This document shows positions 38,910 through 47,044 of a DNA stretch of 64,000 nucleotides, piece by piece; the stretch's first letter is position 1, and every line of letters begins with the position of its first letter. This DNA is from CAVWXT01 sp963759115 (lineage in GTDB: Bacteria > Planctomycetota > Planctomycetia > Pirellulales > Thermoguttaceae), in the NCBI GenBank assembly GCA_963759115.1, contig CAVWXT010000006.1:1704469-1768468 (forward strand), given 5' to 3'. Both the position numbers and the translations under genes were made by a program. The notes beneath the pieces were generated by a model. It had not been told where the DNA came from. It ran no database searches and saw nothing but the letters and a program-made list of their open reading frames with translations.

Positions 38910-39311
38910 ATGACTCAAGGTAACGAATTACCTGAAGGTGTTCGGGAACCTGCTGTGGCTCAGAGGCCCGGTTTCGGAGATCGCTCCGTTGCCCGTACTG
39001 TCACTTCACTTCTTATCACCGGGGCGTTGTTCGCTGGGGTTCTTAGCACCCAAGGGCGCTTTGACAAAATCTTCAGTGAGTTCGGCGTCACATTGCCCTT
39101 TGTCACCAATGTGGTTAGGTCGGCGTGTTTTGCGTGGCTCGTGGGCACACTGTTCAGCTTGACTATTATCAAGGAGTTGCTCCTGAAGAGCACGACCAAG
39201 AAGGCGGTATATAATACAATTGCCATCTATGCTGCCCTGCTCCTGGCCGTCGTTTACGTGGTGGGTATGTTTAGACCGCTGATCGTAATTGTCAGCCCCC
39301 TATCAAAGTAA
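38910..39311 (+). CDS. Hypothetical membrane protein
   Basis: 133 residues from ATG 38910 (MTQGNELPEGVREPAVAQRP). Three hydrophobic helices (VTSLLITGALFAGVL, VVRSACFAWLVGTLFSL and YNTIAIYAALLLAVVYVVGM) flank FSEFGVTLPFVTNVV, a phrase reminiscent of PilC/GspF-like proteins. It is too short for that family. GC is lower than in the core genes. Confidence 0.5.
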   Translation: MTQGNELPEGVREPAVAQRPGFGDRSVARTVTSLLITGALFAGVLSTQGRFDKIFSEFGVTLPFVTNVVRSACFAWLVGTLFSLTIIKELLLKSTTKKAVYNTIAIYAALLLAVVYVVGMFRPLIVIVSPLSK

Positions 39312-39361
39312 GTGACAACACGGGCTGGCCGCGAAGGCGGCTGAGCGTTAAGGATCACAAC

Positions 39362-39637
39362 GTGTCCTCAACCAGCGGAAACTACAAGCCGCCGTCGCCT
39401 GAAGAGGTCAGCGTCCTGGGGGCGGTGTTTTCTGTCGTTGTGGTCTGTCTTTTCGGCGTGGGGCTGTACCTGATTTACTTGTCGTTTGGACAGCCACCCG
39501 CGAAAGCCGAATTGGTCGCTAGGGCTCGTTGGATCGGGACTGCCATGGTCTTGGGATCGATTGCGGTCAAGTTCCGCTGGGTTCTGGATGTGTTGCTCTG
39601 CTTGGACCGACTATTCAAGCGATATATCGGGCGATAG
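39362..39637 (+). CDS. Hypothetical two-helix membrane protein
   Basis: 91 residues from GTG 39362, 50 bp after the preceding membrane protein. VLGAVFSVVVVCLFGVGLYL and WIGTAMVLGSIAVKFRWVLD are membrane helices. The tail LDRLFKRYIGR is basic. The 3' end overlaps an antisense PIN-domain remnant, so the end may derive from a recombination junction. No family recognised. Confidence 0.45.
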   Translation: MSSTSGNYKPPSPEEVSVLGAVFSVVVVCLFGVGLYLIYLSFGQPPAKAELVARARWIGTAMVLGSIAVKFRWVLDVLLCLDRLFKRYIGR

Positions 39638-39728
39638 CGGGAGACCTGCCAGGGCCGTCTGTTTGCAGGTTGATTCGCAATGGGCCGGCGGCGCGTGCCA
39701 GCACGTTCGTGTCGAGTACGATGCGCAT
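39615..39728 (-). pseudogene. VapC-type PIN toxin remnant
   Basis: The ATG overlaps the antitoxin stop (TGATG), and the product begins MRIVLDTNVLARAAGPLRIN, a classic PIN N-terminus with its first Asp. It ends after 37 residues, so the rest of the nuclease is gone. Its last 23 bp overlap the oppositely oriented membrane protein gene, marking a deletion junction. Confidence 0.7.
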
Positions 39729-40012
39729 CAGCGATACTGTGGCCGAATCTGCCGCATCGCCTCATCGACCGCGGCATCGGCTTCCTCGGCGGTGACCCCA
39801 CTTGCTTCGGCGTGCCGATCAACGGCCGCAAAGGTTTGCTGCAGATTCTCCTTGGCCGGCTCCCGCGCGGCGGCGTCGGGCACGACGTTCGGCGTATAGG
39901 CCAGGACGAACACCTGCTGATCCGGGGCGAGGGGACGTCCCAAGAGCGTCTCAATCGCCTGCTTCTCCGCAGCCGGAATATCGCTAACACTGCGAGTGGC
40001 CATCGATTCCAT
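39728..40012 (-). CDS. Orphan antitoxin of the truncated PIN toxin
   Basis: 94 residues (ATGs at 40012 and 40003). The helical C-terminus (VTAEEADAAVDEAMRQIRPQ) and coupling to the PIN remnant mark it as a VapB-like antitoxin. The central phrase VFVLAYTPNVVPDAAAREPA resembles planctomycete antitoxins found before PIN genes. It appears intact while the toxin is lost. Confidence 0.6.
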   Translation of the reverse strand: MESMATRSVSDIPAAEKQAIETLLGRPLAPDQQVFVLAYTPNVVPDAAAREPAKENLQQTFAAVDRHAEASGVTAEEADAAVDEAMRQIRPQYR

Positions 40013-40239
40013 ACAGTAAGTATATCCGCGGCCAACGCTTTTCGCCAGTGAGGTCGCAGTCGGAACTCGCCACTCGCCTGAAAGGCGGGACTGGGCCTCT
40101 GGCCGCCGCCGCGGTTAGTTGACATCCCGCGGAAACGCGGCATAGAATTGGCCCGCTGGAACTCCCATGACTGACAGGCCGACGGCAGCCTGAGCGGGAG
40201 TTCGCCACCACCATCAACTCGCGCTCGGGGGGACTTCGC

Positions 40240-42354
40240 ATGAGACTCACGTTGACACGCCTACTGGCGATCTTGACGATGTGGCTGTTGGTTGTCGTGC
40301 TGGCGGCTGCGCCGGCGTTGGCCGCGCCGCCGGCCTTGCGCGAGCAGGTTTCGCTCAACGGCCAATGGGACGAAGGCGGAACCGTGCCGCAGTGCTTCGG
40401 CGAAGTCTTCAAGACCAAGACCTACCGCCGCCAGGTCGAGGTGCCCGCCGCCTGGACCGGCAAACAGATCCACCTGGAGTTCCGCCAGGTGAACTTCACG
40501 GCCGACGTTTCTATCAATGGCAAGCACGTGCTTACGCACCTCGGCTGCTTCATCCCGTTCTCGATCGACTTGACGAAGTTCGTCGAGCCGGGCAAAACCT
40601 TCGCCCTGGAAGTCGTCGTGAAGGGCTCGACCCAGGCGCCCAACGTCGATGAGCGGGGCGGGGCGCTCTGGCCGGTCGGCACGTACCGGCTCGACAACTC
40701 CTACTCGGGCATCGTCGACGACGTCTGGCTGCGGGCGTATGGCCCGGTGTCGATCGATGACAGCTTCATCCAGACTTCGTTCCGCAACCATACGCTCACG
40801 GTCGATTACACCGTCACCAACCACGACCAGAAACCGCGGACCGTGAAGATCGGCGGCGAGGTCTCCGAGCCCGGCGAAAAGACGGCCGTGAAGACGCTGG
40901 GCATCGACGAAATCGGGCTGGCCGCCGGCGAGACGAAAACCGTCAGCGCCCAGATCGGCTGGGAAGACCCCAAGCTGTGGATGCCCGATAGCCCCGCGCT
41001 CTACCACCTCACGTCGAACGTTCTAGAGGGCGATAAGGTGATCGACAAGGAGACGCGGCGTTTCGGCTTCCGCGAGATGTGGATCAAGGGCAACCAGTTC
41101 GTCTTGAACGGCATCCGCGCGAACCTTTTGGGCGACAGCATTCCGCGGGTCACCCGGCACACGGACGGCACGGCCCCCGACGAGTGGCCCAAGCACGTCG
41201 ACATGCTGATGAACGTGCTACACGTGCGGATCATCCGCTGGCACATGGTTCCGGCCCAGGATTACTTGCTGGACGTGTCGGACGAGAAGGGGCTCTTGAT
41301 CGAAGCGGAATCGGCGTTCTACGGCCGGCCGATCTACTCCAAGGACCGCCAGAAACTGCTGGAAAACACCCGGTCTTGGATGCGCGACTGGGTCCGCTCC
41401 AATCGCAATCATCCGTCGATCGTGATCTGGAGCGCCGAGAACGAGTGCGGCTGGATGCACCCCGGCTGCATCGGCGCCCCGGCGATCACGAACGAGCAAC
41501 TCCTCGATCTGGGCAACACCATCCGCCAAAACGATCCCACGCGGGCGGTCGTGTACGAAGGCGACGGCGACGTGGGCGACGCGGTGATCGACTATCACTA
41601 TCCGGAGGGCTATTTGGCGCTGCCCCGCCAGGCCCCCGGCCGCAGCAACAAGGTCTGGCCGCCGGCGCAGGGCCTCTACAGTTGGGGCGCGCTGGGGCCC
41701 GACTCAACTCCGCAGGCCCTCAAGGCGAAGGGCTGGCGTGAGGGCGGCGCCTATGGCCCGTATCTCGATCCGAACAAGCCCACCTGCTTCGGCGAAATTC
41801 TGTTCCTTCCCAAGGGTAGCACCGAGATGTACTGGTGGCACGGCACGTGGACCCGCGGGCTGCGCTACTGCAACTACACCAACATCCGCCCCTTCATGGG
41901 CCGCTGGGCCTGGAAAGACGACCAGCCCGAGGCCAAGCGGAACTACATCAACAGCTTCAATCCGGTGGCCCTGTTCGACAAGGAATACGACGACCTGGGC
42001 ATCACGCCGCTGATGACGCACCAGTGGCCCGAGGTCGTGGAAGGGGCCACGCTCAATCGCACGCTGGTGCTCTACAACGACGAGTTCCGCGACACCAAGG
42101 TCACCTTCGAGGTCCAGATCCGCTCCGGCGCGACGACCTACGCCAGCGGGAAGAAGACCATCGACCTGCCGCTGGGCGAACACGTCGACATCCCCTTCTC
42201 GTTCCAGGTGCCCAAGGTGCCGGGCCAGGAGATGCAGATGGTGCTCTCGACCTATAAGAACGGCGTGAAGAAGTTCGAGGAGGTGAAGATCTTCAAGGTG
42301 GCCGGCGCGGACACGGTGCCGTTTGGGGAGGTGCGGGCGCCAAAGGGGCCGTGA
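40240..42354 (+). CDS. Secreted glycoside hydrolase family 2 protein
   Basis: 704 residues with a signal peptide (MRLTLTRLLAILTMWLLVVV, ending PALAAP) after a GGGGGA site. The N-terminal sugar-binding jelly roll (VNFTADVSINGKHVLTHLGC) is followed by an Ig-like domain and the TIM barrel. VIWSAENECGW carries the acid/base Glu of the GH2 'NE' motif, and CFGEILF is a candidate nucleophile region. A C-terminal beta domain completes it. It probably removes beta-linked sugars (galactose, glucuronate or mannose) outside the cytoplasm. The substrate cannot be read from sequence. Confidence 0.85.
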   Translation: MRLTLTRLLAILTMWLLVVVLAAAPALAAPPALREQVSLNGQWDEGGTVPQCFGEVFKTKTYRRQVEVPAAWTGKQIHLEFRQVNFTADVSINGKHVLTHLGCFIPFSIDLTKFVEPGKTFALEVVVKGSTQAPNVDERGGALWPVGTYRLDNSYSGIVDDVWLRAYGPVSIDDSFIQTSFRNHTLTVDYTVTNHDQKPRTVKIGGEVSEPGEKTAVKTLGIDEIGLAAGETKTVSAQIGWEDPKLWMPDSPALYHLTSNVLEGDKVIDKETRRFGFREMWIKGNQFVLNGIRANLLGDSIPRVTRHTDGTAPDEWPKHVDMLMNVLHVRIIRWHMVPAQDYLLDVSDEKGLLIEAESAFYGRPIYSKDRQKLLENTRSWMRDWVRSNRNHPSIVIWSAENECGWMHPGCIGAPAITNEQLLDLGNTIRQNDPTRAVVYEGDGDVGDAVIDYHYPEGYLALPRQAPGRSNKVWPPAQGLYSWGALGPDSTPQALKAKGWREGGAYGPYLDPNKPTCFGEILFLPKGSTEMYWWHGTWTRGLRYCNYTNIRPFMGRWAWKDDQPEAKRNYINSFNPVALFDKEYDDLGITPLMTHQWPEVVEGATLNRTLVLYNDEFRDTKVTFEVQIRSGATTYASGKKTIDLPLGEHVDIPFSFQVPKVPGQEMQMVLSTYKNGVKKFEEVKIFKVAGADTVPFGEVRAPKGP

Positions 42355-42406
42355 TCGGCCGGCGTCTCCGCGATTTTGCGCAGAGCGACTTTCCATTCGC
42401 CCGAGC

Positions 42407-42440
42407 CGTAGAGTGGATTTCGATCCGCTCGCACGGAAGC
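42407..42440. repeat. Dispersed repeat, truncated copy 3
   Basis: cgtagagtggatttcgatcc then gctcgcacggaag: the first dyad is kept, the second (gaacggaat..ttccgttc) is lost. It lies between the GH2 gene and the next start. Confidence 0.7.
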
Positions 42441-42502
42441 CGGCCTCCTTGACGTTCCATCCCATTGTGGATAGAAGTGAGGGAACTGAAAAGGGTCGGT
42501 TT

Positions 42503-44758
42503 ATGACGACTGGCGCCCAGAATGAGACTGAGAACCTCAGCGGGTGGGCCGCTGTGATCGCCTGGGTGGCGCTGAGTCTGACTTGGACAGCCGCCTTTGC
42601 CCAGGAAGCGCACGGCCAAACGCAGCCGGCATCCGGCAGAGTCGAGAGTGTTTTGGGGCGAGCGGCGGAAGGGCAGACCGTCGATCCGGCCAAAATCGAC
42701 CGCCTCATCATTGAGCTTGGGGCCGACGAGTTCACCGTGAGAGATGCGGCCGCGAAAGCCCTCATCAAGATCGGCGATGAAGCCCTGGAGGCATTAAAGA
42801 AGGCGGCCGCAAATGATGACCCGGAGATCGCGCACCGGGCCAAGTTAGCCATGCGGACCATCCAGGCCGCAGCGGCTGCCGCTACACATTGCGTGGTCGA
42901 CTCCGATGGCAATCCCATCGCGGAAACAGCGGTCGTATTCCTCGTCCGCGATCGGCAAACCGGAGAGCTCGGGGCGACGGTCTTAGGCAAGGCCAACTCC
43001 GACGGCCGCGGGTTCCTATCAATGCCGGCTGACGGCGTCAACACGGGGATGGGCTTCGCCGCGATTTCTCATCCTCAACTCGGCCGGGCAACGATCCCGA
43101 TGCCGCTGCCTTCGCAGGGGATGCAAACCCTGGCGTTTCCCCTGGTCCCTAAGGGCACGCCGGCGTACGCGCGGGCTCTGAAGGGACAGGTCTTCGATCA
43201 AGACGCAAAGCCCATTCCCCAAGCGCGCATCTCCTGTTCGACGATCCGAACGCCTGGCCAGGGGCTCATCTCCGCGGATGCTCGAAGCTTCGTACTGTCG
43301 GACAAGCAAGGGCGGTTTTTGATCTATCCCGTAGCCAATCAACAGCACCGCGAAGAACGGGGAAGACTCATCCCGGAGAATTCCCGATTCTACCTGACGG
43401 TTCGGCCATCGGAGAGGTCGGGGCTGTTCCCGGCCTCGGTCGAGGCTGTCAACACGCGGCCGGCCACCATCGTGCTGGAACGACCGCGGCACGAGCACAC
43501 GTTCAAACTGGAGAAGCCCGACGGCACGCTGGCGGGCGGCGACGAGTTGCGGTCGGTTTACGTCCGCTATTCCAAGCGGCAGGGGCCGGGAACGCTCGTC
43601 TTGGACCAAAGCCTTGTACGAGAAGGGGGCGGGCTAGTGCCGGGCTTCTACACGGCTCGCACGGCCAACGTGGAGTACCTCCCGCTGGAGGTAACGGACG
43701 ACAGTCCCGCGGAACTCGTGTTTCGGCTGCCAAAGAGCCGAACCTATCGGGGGAAGATCGTAGACGGCAAGACCGGCAAACCACTCGAAGGGGCCTTCGT
43801 GATCGCCGAGGCGGCCGTCGGGTACAACAACCTGGCATCCTTGACCGATGGAGAGTGGGACAGCCTGGAGAAGCTTCCGTCCCCGGCCCCGATGGACCTG
43901 CCAATTATCGCCCGACTTCAGTCCCTATACGGCGTCCACGGGCTGGTCCGGACTGATGCCGAGGGCGGCTACGAGATCGCCGAACCTCGCGGCAAGCAGA
44001 CCTACGCGCTGGTCGCGTTTGCCCGCGATCGTCTGCCCTACAGCTACCGGACGTACAACGTGAAGGCCGCCGAGGACGGCAAGACGCGTGTGCCGGACCT
44101 GCCGCTCTACCCGGCGGCGAAGGTGCTGGTGCGACCCGTGTTCGACAACGGCCATATCTCCGTCGGACATTACTGGTCGGTGGAACGCGAGGGTCAGCCG
44201 GCCTGGGCGTCAGTCTTCCCCGGGCGCCGCCACCCGTCGGACCAAGGCTTTGAACGGCTCCACTGGCTCAACCTGAACGAAAGGCAACCGCTGTACGTGC
44301 CGGCCGGCGTGCGGCTGAAGGTCCGGTTCGACGCTCCCTACGATGGCCCGTGGACGGCGATCAACCCCGAGGAAACGTTGCTGTTGGAGCCCGGGCAGAC
44401 CAAGGATCTGGGCGACCTGAAGTTCGTGCCGTCGCCCAAGGTGGAGGCAAGCGTGACCGATGAAAACGGCAAACCGCTCGAAGGCGTGCCTCTGCGGAAG
44501 ATGCAGGACGGGCAGGAGAAGGGCGAAGAGTCTTGGAGCGTCGCCCACAACACCGACGCGGAGGGCAAGGCAATCTTCTACGCGCCGGCCGGTTCATCCG
44601 GCAAGATTGCCATCCTCGATTTTCCGCAGCGAGACGCCGCTGCGGCCAAGGCCGCCAACGTGACCGCAAGCTTTCAGGTGGACAAGGACGGCAGACAGGT
44701 TGAGCCCTGCGCCATCCGCGTGACGGCCGAGCAGGTCCGAGCGCTGCAGGGCAAATAA
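42503..44758 (+). CDS. Secreted protein with HEAT-like segment and carboxypeptidase-regulatory-like domains
   Basis: 751 residues from ATG 42503 (upstream in-frame text is shadow). A signal region (AAVIAWVALSLTWTAAFAQE) precedes a planctomycete HEAT-like motif (DPAKIDRLIIELGADEFTVR, DAAAKALIKIGDEALEALKK). Several beta-sandwich domains of the 'carboxypeptidase regulatory' type follow (VVDSDGNPIAETAVVFLVRD, GKIVDGKTGKPLEGAFVIAE, SVTDENGKPLEGVPLRKM). They probably bind or display at the cell surface. No catalytic residues were seen. Confidence 0.75.
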   Translation: MTTGAQNETENLSGWAAVIAWVALSLTWTAAFAQEAHGQTQPASGRVESVLGRAAEGQTVDPAKIDRLIIELGADEFTVRDAAAKALIKIGDEALEALKKAAANDDPEIAHRAKLAMRTIQAAAAAATHCVVDSDGNPIAETAVVFLVRDRQTGELGATVLGKANSDGRGFLSMPADGVNTGMGFAAISHPQLGRATIPMPLPSQGMQTLAFPLVPKGTPAYARALKGQVFDQDAKPIPQARISCSTIRTPGQGLISADARSFVLSDKQGRFLIYPVANQQHREERGRLIPENSRFYLTVRPSERSGLFPASVEAVNTRPATIVLERPRHEHTFKLEKPDGTLAGGDELRSVYVRYSKRQGPGTLVLDQSLVREGGGLVPGFYTARTANVEYLPLEVTDDSPAELVFRLPKSRTYRGKIVDGKTGKPLEGAFVIAEAAVGYNNLASLTDGEWDSLEKLPSPAPMDLPIIARLQSLYGVHGLVRTDAEGGYEIAEPRGKQTYALVAFARDRLPYSYRTYNVKAAEDGKTRVPDLPLYPAAKVLVRPVFDNGHISVGHYWSVEREGQPAWASVFPGRRHPSDQGFERLHWLNLNERQPLYVPAGVRLKVRFDAPYDGPWTAINPEETLLLEPGQTKDLGDLKFVPSPKVEASVTDENGKPLEGVPLRKMQDGQEKGEESWSVAHNTDAEGKAIFYAPAGSSGKIAILDFPQRDAAAAKAANVTASFQVDKDGRQVEPCAIRVTAEQVRALQGK

Positions 44759-44885
44759 TCCTGGGACTGTCCCCCGGTTTCGCGGGAAAGACAGGGGGTG
44801 TGCCCGGGTTCTCCTGGTCTTCTCGGTCGCTCCGGGTCGCCGCGTGGCTTCCGAAGTCTGATGAGGCATCCGGCCGCGTCCCTTT

Positions 44886-45092
44886 TCAACCGATCTTGCC
44901 GCTGGCCACCAGGCGGGCAAAGTGGGCGTACGAGCGGTCGTAGGTGCGCTCGGCGCTGGGCGGGAAGAAACAGCCCGGCAACTGCTGCGCCTTGAGATGA
45001 TAGCTGACGCACTCGCAGCAAAGTCCCTTGCGCGGGCAAGAGTCGTAGCTGCACGTACACTGCTTGAGGTTGTTGGCCTGTTTGCATTCCAT
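44886..45092 (-). CDS. Small Cys-rich protein (DUF6485-like)
   Basis: 68 residues with eight cysteines. Six are in the pattern CTCSYDSCPRKGLCCECVSY, and LPGCFFPPSAERTYDRS follows. The 'C-x-C-x4-C...CCECV.YH...LPGCFFP' layout is that of small DUF6485 proteins, presumably metal- or cluster-binding. It is cytoplasmic (no signal). Its start is followed upstream by the long palindrome at 45186. Confidence 0.8.
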   Translation of the reverse strand: MECKQANNLKQCTCSYDSCPRKGLCCECVSYHLKAQQLPGCFFPPSAERTYDRSYAHFARLVASGKIG

Positions 45093-45185
45093 CGGATAGC
45101 ACCCAACACTGAGGTAAAGGCATCACGTCAAAGTCCGCATTATACGACTACGACTGCCGGAATGCGACCTCCTCGCCAACTCGGG

Positions 45186-45440
45186 CGCGGCAAGATTTCT
45201 TGGCACGCATTCTGAGGGCCAAAGGCCCTGCCGTTCGCCCAGCCCACGGGCAACGCCCTGGGGAAGAGAGACGATCCTGCCCATCTGTCGGCCCAACGGG
45301 CCAATCACTCGACGAGCGATTGGCCCGTTGGGCCGACAACACGGGTTCGATTGGGCAACTTTTCCCAGGGCGTTGCCCGTGGGCTGGGTGAACTGAGCCC
45401 CTTCGGGGCAAACTGAGCGATGCCAAGAAATCTTGCCGCG
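45186..45440. repeat. Nested 255-bp inverted repeat (giant hairpin)
   Basis: Three arm pairs are exact: 45186-45205 with 45421-45440 (cgcggcaagatttcttggca), 45238-45262 with 45364-45388 (25 bp), and 45287-45306 with 45318-45337 (gtcggcccaacgggccaatc). The arms between are imperfect. It occupies the divergent space between the Cys-rich gene and the next secreted protein. A self-complementary mobile unit or a structured RNA are both possible. Confidence 0.9.
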
Positions 45441-45530
45441 CTCGCCAGCTCCGTCGGGTCCGCCGTGCGGACCATGCTGGCGAGCGCCGGCGGAAAAACG
45501 TACAATACGAACGAGGAATGATGGGGAGCG

Positions 45531-46973
45531 ATGCCAATGATGCACGGTCTGCTGCTGATGGGCGCCTTGCTGGCCGGGCAGGTCCAGATGCCGACGGGCG
45601 GGGACTTGCGGGCCGACGTCGGCCGCCTGGTCCGCCAACTCGACTCCCCAAAACTGGAGCAGCGCGACGCCGCGGAGGCCGCGTTAATCGGATACGGCAC
45701 GACCGTTCTCGACGTGTTGCCGCCGGCGAACAACCACATGTCCGCCGAAGTCCGCGAGCGCCTTGGCCGCGTCTGGCAGAAGCTACAGCAACAGGCCGCC
45801 AGCGCCACCGCCCAGTCTTCGACCATCACCCTCCACGCCGACGCCATGCCGCTCAAAGCTGTTTTGGCGGCGTTTCAATCTCAAACGGGCAACCGGATCG
45901 ACGACTTGCGTGGGCAGTTCGGCCAACTCTCGCCCGATCCGGCGTTGAAAGTCGACTTCGACAGGACGCCGTTTTGGCCGGCGTTGGATCGCGTCTTGGA
46001 CCAGGCCGGGTTGAGCATCTATCCGTATGCCCCACGGCGGGCGATTGGCGTGGTTGCCAACTTGGGCCAAGAGAGGCGCGACCGCGCCGGCCGCGTGAGT
46101 TACCGCGGCCCGTTCCGTTTCGAGGCCGATTCGGTCGTCGCACGGCGCGAGCTTCGCCAAGTGGACCGCAACTCGTTGGTGGTGGGCATCGACGTGCTGT
46201 GCGAGCCGCGGCTGCGCATCATCAACTTGATGCACCAGATGCGCGACGTGGCGGCCGTCGACGAGCAGGGCAAGCCGCTGCCGGCGCTCAGCCGCGATGC
46301 CAAGACGGAAATGCCCGACGTACGCGAAGACGGCAATGCCTCGGCGGTGAAGCTGGAGCTGCCGTTTCAACTCCCGCCCCGCGACGCGCAGCGGATCGCC
46401 CGTCTCCAGGGCAAGCTGCTGGCCACGCTCGCGGGCAAGACCGAGACCTTTCGCTTCGAGAAGTTGGCCGGCGCGAAGAACGTGGAGCAGCGGATCGCCG
46501 GCGTCACGGTCACTCTGGAGCAGGTCCGGCAGGAGAAAGCGGGCGATTCTCAAGACGCGAGCCCTCACCCTAACCCTCTCCCAAAGGGAGAGGGGACCAC
46601 TGAACGCCACCCTCTCCCAAAGGGAGAGGGGACCACGGAACGCCACCCACGCCGGGCACCGACCGGAGGTTGGTCGGGAGAGGGGACTAGGTGCGAAGTC
46701 CGCTTGAGGGTGCGATTTGATGACGCTGGCGACGCCCTGGCTTCGCACCGCCAATGGATCTTCAGCAACCCCGCGTACCTGGAAGACGCCCACGGCAAGC
46801 GAATCGTCTACGACAGCTACGAGACCACGCTCCAGGGCAAGAACGAAGTGGGGGTGGCGTACCTTTTCCACGACGATCGCCCGCTGGCCGAATTGACGTT
46901 CGTCTACGAGACGCCCGGCACGATCATCACCGGCGGCTTCGACTACGAGTTGCGCAACATCAAGCTCCCGTAG
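45531..46973 (+). CDS. Secreted protein with HEAT-like and STN-like regions; repeat-invaded
   Basis: 480 residues. The N-terminus MPMMHGLLLMGALLAGQVQM is a short signal. A HEAT-like segment (RQLDSPKLEQRDAAEAALIG) precedes a secretin/TonB short N-terminal-like unit (ITLHADAMPLKAVLAAFQSQ, TGNRIDD). Further beta-rich text ends TGGFDYELRNIKLP. Between AGDSQDA and RCEVRLRVRF lies an insert of about 42 residues (SPHPNPLPKGEGTTERHPLP and on) translated from three palindromic repeat copies. A conserved planctomycete envelope protein of unknown role. Confidence 0.65.
   Translation: MPMMHGLLLMGALLAGQVQMPTGGDLRADVGRLVRQLDSPKLEQRDAAEAALIGYGTTVLDVLPPANNHMSAEVRERLGRVWQKLQQQAASATAQSSTITLHADAMPLKAVLAAFQSQTGNRIDDLRGQFGQLSPDPALKVDFDRTPFWPALDRVLDQAGLSIYPYAPRRAIGVVANLGQERRDRAGRVSYRGPFRFEADSVVARRELRQVDRNSLVVGIDVLCEPRLRIINLMHQMRDVAAVDEQGKPLPALSRDAKTEMPDVREDGNASAVKLELPFQLPPRDAQRIARLQGKLLATLAGKTETFRFEKLAGAKNVEQRIAGVTVTLEQVRQEKAGDSQDASPHPNPLPKGEGTTERHPLPKGEGTTERHPRRAPTGGWSGEGTRCEVRLRVRFDDAGDALASHRQWIFSNPAYLEDAHGKRIVYDSYETTLQGKNEVGVAYLFHDDRPLAELTFVYETPGTIITGGFDYELRNIKLP
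46561..46685 (+). repeat. Tandem protein-invading palindromic repeats
   Basis: Two full cores ctctcccaaagggagagggg (within 46561-46598 and 46607-46632) and a diverged third (tcgggagagggg, 46673-46685), all translated in frame in the secreted protein. They share the core with the hemW and nifJ inserts. Confidence 0.85.
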
Positions 46974-47044
46974 CCCTACTGCACCGTAGGATGAGGGGAC
47001 GAGAGGCGAAGGGCTCGGTCGCGTTTGACGACGTCAACCAGAGA

